Shown: positions 8,095 to 18,166, numbered from the stretch's first letter. The stretch: DNA of 64,000 nt from Pyrococcus sp. ST04 (GCF_000263735.1 NC_017946.1:351348-415347); one strand, 5' to 3'. A program made the numbers and translations. Notes: generated by a model not told the origin, from the letters alone.

Positions 8095-10608
8095 TTAATT
8101 TCTGGATGAGGAAAGAAGTTCCTTGAGAGCAAATCTTAATATTCCGCCGGCTTTTATGTACTCGACTTCAATGGGTGTTTCGAGTCTAACTATTGCCTCA
8201 AACTCTATCTTTTCTCCATTGGGCCTCTTTGCTATGACCTTTACGATTTTCCCTGGATATAGGTCGTTAAGTCCTTTTATTGTGTATACTTCATCCCCTT
8301 TAAGGAGACTTCTGGTTGTTGGATCCTTAAACTGGAGGGGGAGTATTCCCATGCCAACTAAGTTACTCCTATGTATCCTCTCGAAGCTCTCGGCTATTAC
8401 CGCCCTGACTCCGAGAAGTGCGGGTCCTTTTGCAGCCCAGTCTCTACTACTACCAACTCCGTACTGTTTTCCGGCAATTATTATTACAGGGATTCCTTCT
8501 TTTCTGTATCTCATTGCGGCCTCGTAAACACTCATCTCTTCTCCGGTTGGCCAGTAGACCGTTTTGAACCTCGCAAATGTTCCGCGCATCATGACCTCAT
8601 GGTTGCCCCTTCTAGCTCCGTAGGTGTGGAGGTTTTTGACACCAAGTGATCTTAAGTACTTGCCAGCTGGACTTTCGGAGTCTATCTTTCCAGCTGGACT
8701 TATGTCATCAGTACTGATTCTATCTCCAAGCATTATTAGAACTCTTGCATTTTCAATGTCTCCTTTTATCGGTTCGAGCTCAAAGAACGGGGGCTTCCTT
8801 ATATACGTCGACTTCTCATCCCACTCGTACAGTTCTCCCGAATTCGCCTTAATTACCTTCCAACTTTCGCTCTCAAAGAGGTTTTCATAGACTTCTCTGA
8901 ACATGTCTTCTCCAATTTCGCTTTCTAACGCCTTTATCTCTTCCCTAGTTGGGAATATGTCCCGAAGATATACTGGTCTTCCATTTGGATCATAGGCTAT
9001 TGGCTCATTTTCAAAGTCTACATTAATCCTTCCTGCTATCGCAAATGCGACAACCAGGGGTGGGCTGGCTAGGTAGGTGTGCTCTATTTTTGGATTTATC
9101 CTCCTTCTAAAGTTTCTGTTTCCACTGATGACAGCCGTGGCAGTTAGACCACTGTCTATGGCTTTCTCAACCTCATCCTTCAATGGTCCACTGTTTCCTA
9201 TACAGCTTGCACACGCGAATCCATTCACATGGAATCCTAGTGCTTCTAGATAGCTCATTAATCCCAGCTTTTCTAAGTATTTAACAACAACCCTGCTACC
9301 TGGAGTGAAGCTTGTTTTTACCCATGGTTTTACTTTGAGACCAAGTTCAACAGCTTTCTTTGCTAGGAGAGCCGCTGAGAGGATGTTGTAGGGATTTGAT
9401 GTGTTTGTGCAACTGGCTATTGCGGCGAGTGCGACTATGCCGTCCTCTACCTCAGTCTCGGCGTTTTCAATTAATATCTTAATTTTCTTCCTGCTATCTT
9501 TAAACTGTTCTTTTGCTTTTCTAAGGGGTATTCTGTCTTCTGGATGATGTGGTCCTGCTATGGAGGGTTCAACTTTAGATAGGTCCACTCTTATCTTTTC
9601 ATCGAATTTGGGCTCGTTTTCTCTAAACAACATGTTCATTTTTGTATACTTCTCAACGAATGCTGCCTTCTCCTTTCCTCTCGTTAGTGAGATGAATCGA
9701 AGTGTTTCCTCATCAATTGGAAAGTATCCTACTGTTGCTCCGTTTTCGGGAGTCATGTTTGCTATTACAGCTCTGTCAAATGATGTAAGTGCCTCAAGAT
9801 TTCCTGTATACTCCAGGAATTTTCCTACGACTCCTTTTTTCCTTAGCTTTTCGGTGATTGTCAAAACGATGTCTGTGGGGGTTACTTCTGGGGCGGGCTC
9901 TCCCTCAAGAATCACCCCAACGACTTCTGGAACTCTCATATAATAGGGTTGACCTAAAAGTGCGGCTTCCGCCTCTATTCCTCCTACACCCCACCCAAGA
10001 ACTCCTATTCCATTAACCATCGGAGTGTGGCTGTCGGTTCCTAAGACCGTATCTGGATAAGCGATACCGTTTTCATAGAACACTATCCTGGCTAAATGCT
10101 CAACGTTTATCTGATGTATTATTCCCTTTCCTGGTGGAACAACTCGAAAGTTCTTAAATGCACTAGATGCCCACTTGAGTAGTGAGTATCTCTCCCTATT
10201 TGCCTCTAACTCTGCTTTCATGTTTTCGCGGAGGGAATATCTGGTTCCGTGGTACAGAACTATTAGGGAGTGATCTATTACCAGCTCGACGGGTATTAGG
10301 GGGTTTACTTTCGTTGGATCTCCTCCCTGCTCAGCAACGTGATCTCTCATTGCTGCTAAATCAACGACCGCTGGAACGCCTGTGTAGTCCTGCATTATTA
10401 TCCTTGCAGGATAAAACGGGATTTCTCCTTTCCTCTCAAAGACGTTTGCTAGATGTTCCTCTGTTACAATGCCATTACCAATGTGTCTTAAAATGTTTTC
10501 AACAAGAATTCTAAGGGAGTATGGGAGAGAATGGACGTCATATCCTTCTCTCTCGAGCTTATTTAAGCTGTAGAATTTAATCCCTTCTCTCTCTTCTAAA
10601 TACATCAT
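8095..10608 (-). CDS. acnA: Aconitate hydratase (AcnA/IRP type)
   Basis: Isomerises citrate to isocitrate through cis-aconitate. The 837-aa length and domain layout fit the AcnA/IRP-type monomeric enzyme. The [4Fe-4S] cysteines appear in AIASCTNTSNP and in FACASCIGNSGP. The substrate-binding region VLGTDSHTPMVNG and the swivel-domain motifs GARRGNHEVM and GSSRDWAAKGP are present. The start codons (tandem ATG at 10608 and 10605) overlap the icd stop, indicating translational coupling. Confidence 0.96.
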   Translation of the reverse strand: MMYLEEREGIKFYSLNKLEREGYDVHSLPYSLRILVENILRHIGNGIVTEEHLANVFERKGEIPFYPARIIMQDYTGVPAVVDLAAMRDHVAEQGGDPTKVNPLIPVELVIDHSLIVLYHGTRYSLRENMKAELEANRERYSLLKWASSAFKNFRVVPPGKGIIHQINVEHLARIVFYENGIAYPDTVLGTDSHTPMVNGIGVLGWGVGGIEAEAALLGQPYYMRVPEVVGVILEGEPAPEVTPTDIVLTITEKLRKKGVVGKFLEYTGNLEALTSFDRAVIANMTPENGATVGYFPIDEETLRFISLTRGKEKAAFVEKYTKMNMLFRENEPKFDEKIRVDLSKVEPSIAGPHHPEDRIPLRKAKEQFKDSRKKIKILIENAETEVEDGIVALAAIASCTNTSNPYNILSAALLAKKAVELGLKVKPWVKTSFTPGSRVVVKYLEKLGLMSYLEALGFHVNGFACASCIGNSGPLKDEVEKAIDSGLTATAVISGNRNFRRRINPKIEHTYLASPPLVVAFAIAGRINVDFENEPIAYDPNGRPVYLRDIFPTREEIKALESEIGEDMFREVYENLFESESWKVIKANSGELYEWDEKSTYIRKPPFFELEPIKGDIENARVLIMLGDRISTDDISPAGKIDSESPAGKYLRSLGVKNLHTYGARRGNHEVMMRGTFARFKTVYWPTGEEMSVYEAAMRYRKEGIPVIIIAGKQYGVGSSRDWAAKGPALLGVRAVIAESFERIHRSNLVGMGILPLQFKDPTTRSLLKGDEVYTIKGLNDLYPGKIVKVIAKRPNGEKIEFEAIVRLETPIEVEYIKAGGILRFALKELLSSSRN

Positions 10609-11807
10609 TCATCCCCCTCAATGGCTTTTATAACCTCGTTTGTGAACTCTTCGGTGCTCAAAGCTTTTTGCTTGTCTTTTGCCAAATCGGCTGTAACTTT
10701 CCCAGATTCTATGGTTTTTCTAACGGCTTTCCTTATGAGATCGGCAGCCTCCTCCCATCCGATATATTCTAGTAATAGGGCAACGCTTAGTATAGCTGCT
10801 GAGGGGTTTGCTATCCCCTTTCCTGCTATATCTGGGGCTGTTCCGTGAACTGGCTCGGCGAGTGCTATGTGATCTCCTAGATTTAGGCCTGCAGCCATGC
10901 CTACTCCGCCAACGAGTGCGGCCGCTGCGTCGCTTATGTAGTCTCCGTTGAGGTTAGGTGTCACTATTATATCATATGCCCATGGTTTGAGGATTATCTG
11001 CTGAAACATGTTGTCCGCTATTCTGTCGTTTACTAGTATTTTCCCGGGTTTTTCTTCTCCTATGCTGATGTAATCTCCGAATTCCTTCTCTGCAACTTCA
11101 TAGCACCATTCCCTGAATGCTCCTTCTGTGAACTTCATTATGTTTCCTTTATGCATTATCGTAACACTCTTTCTTTTTTTGTCAATTGCCCACTGTAGTG
11201 CCTTTCTCATAATCCTCTGAGTTGCGAATTTTGATATTGGCTTAAGGCTAAGTCCAGAATCTTCCCTTACTTTTATCCCAAATTCTTCCTCAAGAAACTT
11301 CATGACTTTTTTAGCTTCTTCGCTAAAGGCTTTCCATTCGATTCCTGCATAAACGTCTTCTGTGTTTTCTCTAAATATTATAAAATCAACATGTTCCGCG
11401 TATGCAAATGGAGTTGGAGCGCCGTAATATTTAACTGGCCTTACGTTGGCATATAGGTCAAGTACTTTCCTTAATGTAACGTTTAAGCTTCTGTGTCCGC
11501 TTCCTACTGGAGTTTCGAGAGGTCCTTTTATGGCAACCTTCGTTAGTGCTATTCCCTCTATGGTTTCCTGGGGCAGTAACTCTCCTCTTTCTTTTAGCGC
11601 CTTTTTTCCTGCCAGAAGCTCCCACCATATTATTTTTCTTTTTCCGCTGTACGCAACTTCCGTTGCCTTGTCTGCAACTTTTAGTGCCGATGGTATGACT
11701 TCCCTTCCTATTCCGTCTCCTTCTATGTAAGCTATGATCGGCTCATTTGGAACTCTGAGCTTTCCATTTTTAACTTCGATTATTTTACCCTCTTGGGGAA
11801 GCTCCAT
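10605..11807 (-). CDS. icd: Isocitrate dehydrogenase, NADP-type
   Basis: Oxidatively decarboxylates isocitrate to 2-oxoglutarate, yielding NAD(P)H. Family landmarks are IEGDGIGREV, the isocitrate-binding loop GSGHRSLNVTLRK, IFRENTEDVYAGIE, the catalytic Lys region ITIMHKGNIMKFT-like (VTIMHKGNIMKFTEGAF), metal-binding Asps in NLNGDYISDAAAALVGG and the nucleotide-binding HGTAPDIAGKGIANPSA. The ATG at 11807 follows AGGAGGTGG. Its TGA overlaps the aconitase start. Length is 400 aa. NADP rather than NAD preference is inferred from the family, not proven here. Confidence 0.95.
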   Translation of the reverse strand: MELPQEGKIIEVKNGKLRVPNEPIIAYIEGDGIGREVIPSALKVADKATEVAYSGKRKIIWWELLAGKKALKERGELLPQETIEGIALTKVAIKGPLETPVGSGHRSLNVTLRKVLDLYANVRPVKYYGAPTPFAYAEHVDFIIFRENTEDVYAGIEWKAFSEEAKKVMKFLEEEFGIKVREDSGLSLKPISKFATQRIMRKALQWAIDKKRKSVTIMHKGNIMKFTEGAFREWCYEVAEKEFGDYISIGEEKPGKILVNDRIADNMFQQIILKPWAYDIIVTPNLNGDYISDAAAALVGGVGMAAGLNLGDHIALAEPVHGTAPDIAGKGIANPSAAILSVALLLEYIGWEEAADLIRKAVRKTIESGKVTADLAKDKQKALSTEEFTNEVIKAIEGDE

Positions 11808-11848
11808 ATAGCCACCTCCTAAAAGTTATGGAGAGAAGAGTGAGGGAG

Positions 11849-12967
11849 TTATTCTCTCATCTCTATTGGAACGTATTTTTTGCCAACCTCCCCAACATAT
11901 TGGAGCCTCGGCCTGATTAGTCTGTTGTGAGAAATATACTCAGCTAGATGAGCTGTCCACCCTGCTATTCTGCCCATCGCGAATATTGTTGTGTACAGCT
12001 CTATTGGGATTCTCATTGCATGGAACACTATACCTGACCAATAGTCAACATTTATACTAACCCCTTTTTTGCTTAGGTGTTCTTGAACCAATGCTTCCAG
12101 CTTTTCGGCTATTGCGTATAATCTTTTATCTCCGAGCATCTTTGCATATTTTTTGAATATCCTAGCTCTTGGGTCGTACGTTTTGTAGACTCTATGGCCT
12201 GCTCCCATTATCTTTCTCTTTTCTTTCAGGGCGTTAAAAAACCATTCTTCGACCTTCTCTGGACTTCCTATCTCCATGAACTGCTTTATTGCTCCTTCAA
12301 CAGCACCCCCATGAAGAGGTCCCTTTAGCGCTCCTATTCCTGCAACTATTGCGGAGTAATAGTCACTTAGCGTTGAGCCGACTGTCATAACTGTTAGGGT
12401 TGAGGCGTTTATCTCATGCTCTGCATACAGAATCAAGGCTACGTCCATAGCTCTTTCCCACTCTTTGGGGGGCTCTTCTCCGTGTAGCATGTACAAAAAG
12501 TTTGCTGCATGGCTGAGTTTTTTGGAAGGTTCAATGGGTTCAAGTTCATTCCTAAGTCTGTACATAGTTGCAACTATTGTGGGGATTTTTGCGGTAATGC
12601 TGATTCCTTTTTTTAATACGTCCTCCATTGTTGCACTTGGTTCCCCATTTAAATTCCCAAGGAATGAAACGGCAGTTCTCAAAACTCCCATAGGATGGGC
12701 TGCTCTGGGCATCTTTTCTAACAAATCGAGAAGTTCGGAGGGTAGCTTTCTATTTTTCACAAGGTTTTCTGAAAATTCTTTGAGTTCCCTCTTTGTTGGT
12801 AGCTTTCCAAACCATAGGAGATACGTGACTTCTTCAAACGTACTCAGCTCGGCCAATTCCTCTATGCTGTAACCTCTATAGTAAAGCCTTCCTCCTCTGC
12901 CATCTATATAGCATATGCTCGATTGATCTATGTAAACATTTTCAAGACCCCTAATTGTTGTGCTCAC
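11849..12967 (-). CDS. Citrate synthase
   Basis: Condenses acetyl-CoA with oxaloacetate; first gene of the 2-oxoglutarate-forming operon. The 372-aa length is that of the small archaeal/Gram-positive type. Catalytic motifs are [27 protein letters not shown] and [10 protein letters not shown]. The start is a GTG at 12967 (complement of CAC), preceded by GGAGGTGA. The promoter lies in a 370-base AT-rich region shared with the divergent glutamate synthase genes. Confidence 0.96.
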   Translation of the reverse strand: MSTTIRGLENVYIDQSSICYIDGRGGRLYYRGYSIEELAELSTFEEVTYLLWFGKLPTKRELKEFSENLVKNRKLPSELLDLLEKMPRAAHPMGVLRTAVSFLGNLNGEPSATMEDVLKKGISITAKIPTIVATMYRLRNELEPIEPSKKLSHAANFLYMLHGEEPPKEWERAMDVALILYAEHEINASTLTVMTVGSTLSDYYSAIVAGIGALKGPLHGGAVEGAIKQFMEIGSPEKVEEWFFNALKEKRKIMGAGHRVYKTYDPRARIFKKYAKMLGDKRLYAIAEKLEALVQEHLSKKGVSINVDYWSGIVFHAMRIPIELYTTIFAMGRIAGWTAHLAEYISHNRLIRPRLQYVGEVGKKYVPIEMRE

Positions 12968-13337
12968 GACTTATTTCACCTCCGAAGGTTTTCGGATATC
13001 ATTATACTTTATATTATTATTGGACAATTTTTGGTAAAATGTGCAATAGATCTTGATGTTTGTAAAGTATAATTTTGGATACATGTTTAAAATATGCACA
13101 TTTTATGATAGATAAATAAAGAAAAGTGTGAAATCATCATATTAAAAAAATTTTCGTTAATATTGTTTATTTATTGGAGAATATTCTAAGTTAATGTGCA
13201 TTAATGTCCAGCGATACATTTTCGAACATTATTAGGTTAATTAGCTAATTTTGTCAAAATATTTTAGACCAAAATAGAAAAATATAAAAAATATTCCTGT
13301 ATCACTATGAGGGATAAATTGAGAAGGGTAGAGAGCC
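12968..13337. promoter_or_regulatory. Divergent promoter region between citrate synthase and glutamate synthase, with repeated ATGTGCA motifs
   Basis: A 370-base, very AT-rich stretch with no open frame I would call a gene. ATGTGCA occurs at 13039-13045 (+), 13095-13101 (complement strand) and 13194-13200 (+). A near copy follows immediately, so 13191-13200 and 13201-13210 form a tandem pair (TTAATGTGCA, TTAATGTCCA). TATA-like stretches lie near both genes, for example CTTTATATTA at 13010-13019. The regular motif suggests a shared transcription-factor target controlling 2-oxoglutarate supply and glutamate formation. Confidence 0.55.
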
Positions 13338-14447
13338 ATGAGGTTCAACGATGATAAGGACTTTTCGGCGTGCGGTATTTTTGGCATAATGGACAGGGCA
13401 GGGAGAAGGTTCAGCGGAAAGCTCATAGTAGAAGCTATGTCTCTAATGAAGGTTAGAGGAAATGGTCTTGGAGCAGGATTTGCTGTTTATGGCCTTTACA
13501 AGAAGTTCAAGGAGTACTATGCCCTTCACATAATGCTTGACAACAAAGATGCAAAGGAAAAAGTGTACAGTTATATAAGTGCAAACTTTGACATAATCTA
13601 TGAGGACGAGATCCCTGTAAATGACAAGGCGAATGTAGTTGATCCCCCCAAATTTATAAGGTATTTTGTTGCTCCAAGAAAGAAAGGTACGGAGAAGTCC
13701 CTTAGTGACGAGGACTATGTAATAAAAAAGGTCATGTATGTTAACAGACACATCGAGGGGGCTTACATAATTTCATCTGGAAAGAACATGGGGGTTTTCA
13801 AGGGAGTGGGGTTTCCAGAGGATATTGCAGATTTCTTCATGATAGAGGAGTACAGGGGGTATATTTGGACTGCACATACTAGATTTCCAACGAACACCCC
13901 TGGCTGGTGGGGAGGGGCACACCCCTTTAGCATTCTTGATTGGAGTGTTGTCCATAACGGTGAAATAAGCTCTTACGGTACAAATAAGAGATATTTAGAG
14001 ATGTATGGATATTACAGCACTTTAAAAACGGATACTGAGGTTATGGCATACATTTTTGACCTCCTCATGAGAAGACAGGGGCTTCCAATAGAGGTTGTTG
14101 CAAAGATCCTTGCTCCTCCAATGTGGGATGAAATAGAAAGGATGTCCGAGAAAGAGAGAAAATTCTACAAGGCTCTCAGGATGACATATTCACCGTTGCT
14201 AGTTAATGGCCCCTGGGCTGTTATAGTCGCCAGACATGGAGAAATGTTCGGGCTTACGGATAGAATAAGACTCAGACCCTTAACTGCCGCGGAGAGGGGA
14301 AGTCTGTTCATGATATCATCGGAGGAAGCTCCAATAAGGTATCTCTTTCCGAAAGTTGACAAAGTTTACACTCCTTATGGTGGAGAACCAATAGTTGCGA
14401 GACTTGAAAAAGATGTTAAAAAATTCGTAGAGGGTGAAATAACGTGA
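13338..14447 (+). CDS. Glutamate synthase, glutaminase (class II amidotransferase) subunit
   Basis: Releases ammonia from glutamine for glutamate synthase; equivalent to the N-terminal domain of bacterial GltB, here a separate 369-aa protein. The Ntn-type nucleophile is Cys12 in SACGIFGIMD, so 11 residues must be removed to expose it. Other landmarks are TAHTRFPTNTPGWWGGAHPF and VVHNGEI with TDTEV. The end overlaps the next gene by 4 bases (GTGA). First gene of a three-gene operon; an NAD(P)H-oxidising beta subunit is not in the window. Confidence 0.92.
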   Translation: MRFNDDKDFSACGIFGIMDRAGRRFSGKLIVEAMSLMKVRGNGLGAGFAVYGLYKKFKEYYALHIMLDNKDAKEKVYSYISANFDIIYEDEIPVNDKANVVDPPKFIRYFVAPRKKGTEKSLSDEDYVIKKVMYVNRHIEGAYIISSGKNMGVFKGVGFPEDIADFFMIEEYRGYIWTAHTRFPTNTPGWWGGAHPFSILDWSVVHNGEISSYGTNKRYLEMYGYYSTLKTDTEVMAYIFDLLMRRQGLPIEVVAKILAPPMWDEIERMSEKERKFYKALRMTYSPLLVNGPWAVIVARHGEMFGLTDRIRLRPLTAAERGSLFMISSEEAPIRYLFPKVDKVYTPYGGEPIVARLEKDVKKFVEGEIT

Positions 14448-15952
14448 TATCCCACGTACTTCCGGAATTTTTGGTTGAGAGGGACGATGAGAGGTGCATA
14501 AAGTGCGGTGCTTGTGTGTACCAGTGCCCCTTTGGAGTGCATCAGTGGAATGAGGACAAGACAGACATACTTATTGACTACACCAAGTGCGTTGGCTGTC
14601 AGAGGTGCGTTGTGTTCTGCCCTACAGATGCCTTAATAGTTAGGCCGTATCCTGGCTCCTACAGACCAAATGCTTACTGGACCAAGGATATAATCACGGA
14701 CATAAAGAGGCAGGCAGAAGGTGGGGGAGTTCTTCTTACAGGAACTGGGAACGATAAACCCTACAAGGTTTACTTTGACCATATTCTATTGAATGCATCC
14801 CAAGTTACTAATCCTCCAATAGACCCGTTAAGGGAGCCTATAGAGCTGAAGACATTCATAGGGAGGAAGCCAAGGCAGTTGGAAATTGATCCAGAGAACA
14901 TTGAAATAAAAACAGAAATTCCTCCCAATCTTGAAATAGAAGCTCCAATAATGTTTGCCGGAATGAGCTATGGAGCCCTCAGCTACAATGCTTTTCTTGC
15001 AATAGCGATGGCTGCTAAGGAATTTGGGACCATGTTTAGTACTGGCGAAGGTGGCTTGCCACCTGAGCTCAGGAAGAAGTACGGGGATCATGCAATAGTT
15101 CAAGTAGCAAGTGGAAGATTTGGGGTTGATCCAGACTACCTTAACTCCGCTGCGGCCATAGAGATAAAGATAGGTCAGGGAGCAAAGCCGGGCATTGGAG
15201 GTCATCTGCCGGGGGAGAAGGTTACTGAGGGAATTGCTAGAACAAGAATGATACCACCTGGAACAGATGCTCTTTCTCCAGCTCCCCACCATGATATTTA
15301 TTCAATTGAAGATCTGGCAACCTTGATACATGCAATAAAAGAGGCAACGAATTATGAAAAGCCTGTATTTGTTAAAGTTGCAGCTGTACATAACATAGCG
15401 GCTATTGCAAGCGGTATAGCTAGGGCTGGAGCAGATGCAATAGTTATAGACGGATTTAGAGGAGGAACGGGAGCGACACCAAAGATAATCAGGGATCACG
15501 TCGGGATCCCCATCGAACTTGCGTTGGCAGCAGTGGATAGGAGATTAAGAGAGGAAGGAATTAGGCATGAGGTCTCAATAATAGTCTCGGGAGGGATTAG
15601 GAATTCTGCAGATGTTGTGAAGGCGATAGCGTTGGGTGCTGATGCTGTGTACATAGGAACCGCTGCCCTAATAGCAATTGGGTGTACAATGTGTCAGAAG
15701 TGCTACACGGGCAAGTGTCCCTGGGGCATAACAACTCAAGATCCGGTTTTAATGAGGAGATTGAGCCCCAAAGCCGCGTCTAAGAGATTGGTAAATCTTC
15801 TAAAGGCGTGGAGTTTGGAAATAAAGGAGATGCTTGGTGCAATGGGAATTAATGCTGTTGAAAGCCTTCGCGGGAATAGAGAACATCTTAGGGGAATTGG
15901 GCTGGAGAAATGGGAGCTTGAAGTTTTAGGAATTAAGGGGGCGGGAGAATGA
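14444..15952 (+). CDS. Glutamate synthase, FMN-binding synthase subunit with ferredoxin domain
   Basis: Core of the archaeal-type glutamate synthase: adds ammonia to 2-oxoglutarate and reduces the imine on FMN. The N-terminus has two [4Fe-4S] binding motifs (CIKCGACVYQCP and CVGCQRCVVFCP). The rest is the FMN TIM-barrel, with FAGMSYGALS, STGEGGLP, FVKVAAVHNI, IVIDGFRGGTGA and a cysteine cluster CTMCQKCYTGKCPWGI that would hold a further cluster. Start is GTG at 14444, overlapping the previous stop. Length is 502 aa. Confidence 0.94.
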   Translation: MISHVLPEFLVERDDERCIKCGACVYQCPFGVHQWNEDKTDILIDYTKCVGCQRCVVFCPTDALIVRPYPGSYRPNAYWTKDIITDIKRQAEGGGVLLTGTGNDKPYKVYFDHILLNASQVTNPPIDPLREPIELKTFIGRKPRQLEIDPENIEIKTEIPPNLEIEAPIMFAGMSYGALSYNAFLAIAMAAKEFGTMFSTGEGGLPPELRKKYGDHAIVQVASGRFGVDPDYLNSAAAIEIKIGQGAKPGIGGHLPGEKVTEGIARTRMIPPGTDALSPAPHHDIYSIEDLATLIHAIKEATNYEKPVFVKVAAVHNIAAIASGIARAGADAIVIDGFRGGTGATPKIIRDHVGIPIELALAAVDRRLREEGIRHEVSIIVSGGIRNSADVVKAIALGADAVYIGTAALIAIGCTMCQKCYTGKCPWGITTQDPVLMRRLSPKAASKRLVNLLKAWSLEIKEMLGAMGINAVESLRGNREHLRGIGLEKWELEVLGIKGAGE

Positions 15953-16782
15953 GTTTGGAAATTGGGATTGTAAACCCCTACCTGGAGAGAGTGAGGAAGT
16001 TAGATGACCTGAGCTCCTACATATTGAAATTTGAAAGTGGCGTTGCCGAGATAAATGCAAGGGATTTAACTCATAAGGAGGTCAACGACCTAATAAGGGA
16101 GTGCGTCATAAGAGGAGCTAAAAAAATAATTTTGAGAAACGTTTTTGGGCAGAGGTTCATTGGCACAAGGCTTGCTCTAAACGGTATCAAAGTTGAAATT
16201 GAAATACACGGCATCCCAGGGAACGACCTAGGTGCGTTTTTAGCGGGACATAGGATTGTTGTTTATGGAAATGCTCAGGATGGTGTCGGGAACACCATGG
16301 ATTCTGGTGAAATAATAGTACATGGAAGGGCAGGAGACGTCGTCGCAATGAGCATGAGGGGTGGAGAAATTTACATACGAGACGGCGTTGGCTACAGGGC
16401 TGCAATCCACATGAAGGGATACATGGAAAGAAACCCAATCCTTGTGATAGGACAAAGTGCTCAAGATTTCCTTGGGGAATATATGGCGGGTGGAAGGGTT
16501 GTTGTGTTTGGAATTGGAATTAAAAGGCACAGGGCTAGATACATAGGCACAGGGATGCATGGTGGGAGAATACTAATAAGGGGAACTGTTGAAGAGCACC
16601 AGCTTGCGAAGGAAGCTACATTCTCTCAACTGACAGAAGAGGATTGGAAACTAATTGAAAAATCTGCAGAGAAGTTCTGCAATTACTTTGGTTGTGAGAA
16701 AGACGAAATTATTGAGGGCGATTGGAAAGTCGTGGCGCCGAAAAGCAAGAGACCTTATGGAGCCCTATATTCTGGCGAATGA
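15949..16782 (+). CDS. Glutamate synthase, GXGXG (GltB C-terminal) subunit
   Basis: Third part of the split glutamate synthase, equivalent to the beta-helix domain at the GltB C-terminus, which is structural and shapes the ammonia tunnel. Right-handed repeat motifs are visible (GNDLGAFLAGHRIVVYGNAQDGVGN, broken by GEIIVHGRAGDV and GGEIYIRDGVGYRAAIHMKG). The ATG at 15949 overlaps the preceding TGA. Length is 277 aa. The protein ends with a short C-terminal tail with two Cys (KFCNYFGCEKD) that may be worth noting as a possible metal or disulfide site. Confidence 0.9.
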   Translation: MSLEIGIVNPYLERVRKLDDLSSYILKFESGVAEINARDLTHKEVNDLIRECVIRGAKKIILRNVFGQRFIGTRLALNGIKVEIEIHGIPGNDLGAFLAGHRIVVYGNAQDGVGNTMDSGEIIVHGRAGDVVAMSMRGGEIYIRDGVGYRAAIHMKGYMERNPILVIGQSAQDFLGEYMAGGRVVVFGIGIKRHRARYIGTGMHGGRILIRGTVEEHQLAKEATFSQLTEEDWKLIEKSAEKFCNYFGCEKDEIIEGDWKVVAPKSKRPYGALYSGE

Positions 16783-16786
16783 AACT

Positions 16787-16835
16787 TTTTGTTTTATTTG
16801 CAACATTACAATTCTTTTTGTAATATCAATTACAA
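16787..16835 (+). promoter_or_regulatory. argG leader with candidate operator shared with argX
   Basis: Positions 16787-16807 differ by one base from 19527-19547 before argX; both contain the core ATTTGCAACATT. Overlapping its end is a perfect 7-bp inverted repeat (ATTACAA 16805-16811, TTGTAAT 16818-16824, 6-base loop), and a further ATTACAA is at 16829-16835. This looks like a regulator binding array for arginine/lysine genes. The regulator is not known from the window. Confidence 0.55.
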
Positions 16836-16879
16836 AAGAAATAAAAATATGTTATTTTTGGTAAATTTTGGTGACAAAC

Positions 16880-18124
16880 ATGAAAGTCGTGCTAGCTTAC
16901 TCTGGTGGTCTCGATACATCGGTAATACTCAAGCTCATGCAGGAAAAACTTGGGGCTGAAGTTGTTACTGTAACGGTAGATGTCGGTCAGAAAGACGATT
17001 TTGAAAAGATTGAGGAAAAAGCATACAAGTTTGGGGCAGTTAAACACTATTACATTGATGCCAGGGAAGAATTTGCAAATAATTATGTGTCAAAGGCTAT
17101 AAAAGCCAATGCACTATATGAGAAAGCTTATCCGCTAGCTACGGCCCTGGCAAGGCCGTTGATTGTTGAGAAGCTTGTAGAGATTGCCAAAAAAGAGGGA
17201 GCCAATGTTATAGCTCACGGCTGTACTGGAAAAGGAAATGATCAGGTCAGGTTTAACCTTGGAATAAAGGCCCTCATGCCAGAAGCTGAGATTCTCCAGC
17301 CAGTTGCAGAATGGAATCTCACCAGGGACTGGGAAATGGAGTATGCAAAAAAACATGGAATACCTGTAAGCGACAAAATTTACAGTATCGATGAGAACAT
17401 CTGGGGGAGGAGCATAGAGGGAGGGGTTTTGGAGGATCCTTTTGCAGAGCCACCTGAGGAAGTCTTTGAGTGGACAGTTTCTCCAGCAAAGGCCCCCAAC
17501 GAGCCAGAATATATAATGCTGGAATTTGAAAATGGTATACCTGTTGCTTTGAATGGAGAGAAAATGCCTCTCCTTGAGCTCATCATTAAGCTGAATGAGA
17601 TCGCTGGAAAACACGGAGTAGGGAGGATAGACCACATTGAGGACAGGACCGTTGGAATCAAGAGCAGGGAAGTTTATGAAGCACCAGCAGCAGTTACTAT
17701 AATAAAGGCCCATTACGACCTTGAAAAGCTCACACTAACCAAGTGGCTCATCGAGTTTAAAGACATCGTGGATTCAAAATGGTCTTGGCTGGTTTACAAT
17801 GGGCTCTGGTATGAACCCCTCAGGCATGCTTTAGAAGGGTTCATAGAGGAGGCCGAGAAGGCTGTTAATGGAGAAGTCAAGGTGAAGCTTTGGAAGGGCA
17901 ATGCGATAGTAGTGGGAAGGACATCAGACAACGCCCTTTATGATATAAAAGTTGCAACCTACGAGAAGTTCAGTAGCTTTGATCAGAAGCTCGCCAAGGG
18001 CTTTATTGAGCTCTTTGGAATGCAGAGTGTTCTGGCCTACAATGTCATGCACGGGGTTAAAACTATAACAACAATAGACGAGCTCAAAGAAGCTTTAAAG
18101 GAAGCTGAAAAGCTTGCTGGCTGA
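16880..18124 (+). CDS. argG: Argininosuccinate synthase
   Basis: ATP-dependent joining of citrulline and aspartate, the penultimate step of arginine synthesis. The N-terminal PP-loop [26 protein letters not shown] and the family block [19 protein letters not shown] are present. I chose ATG 16880 because GGTG lies 6 bases upstream; GTG 16871 is a second option. Length is 414 aa. argH follows after 42 bases. Confidence 0.96.
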   Translation: MKVVLAYSGGLDTSVILKLMQEKLGAEVVTVTVDVGQKDDFEKIEEKAYKFGAVKHYYIDAREEFANNYVSKAIKANALYEKAYPLATALARPLIVEKLVEIAKKEGANVIAHGCTGKGNDQVRFNLGIKALMPEAEILQPVAEWNLTRDWEMEYAKKHGIPVSDKIYSIDENIWGRSIEGGVLEDPFAEPPEEVFEWTVSPAKAPNEPEYIMLEFENGIPVALNGEKMPLLELIIKLNEIAGKHGVGRIDHIEDRTVGIKSREVYEAPAAVTIIKAHYDLEKLTLTKWLIEFKDIVDSKWSWLVYNGLWYEPLRHALEGFIEEAEKAVNGEVKVKLWKGNAIVVGRTSDNALYDIKVATYEKFSSFDQKLAKGFIELFGMQSVLAYNVMHGVKTITTIDELKEALKEAEKLAG

Positions 18125-18166
18125 TGCACTATTTTCACTTCTAAATATTTTGCAGTGGTGAATACA

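Noticed and set aside
9560-9943. 127-aa plus-strand frame opposite aconitase.
   Set aside because: Shadow of the aconitase codons; no start signal.
17135-17713. 192-aa minus-strand frame opposite argG.
   Set aside because: Antisense to a strongly recognised gene, with random-looking composition (many Cys, Tyr, Ser).
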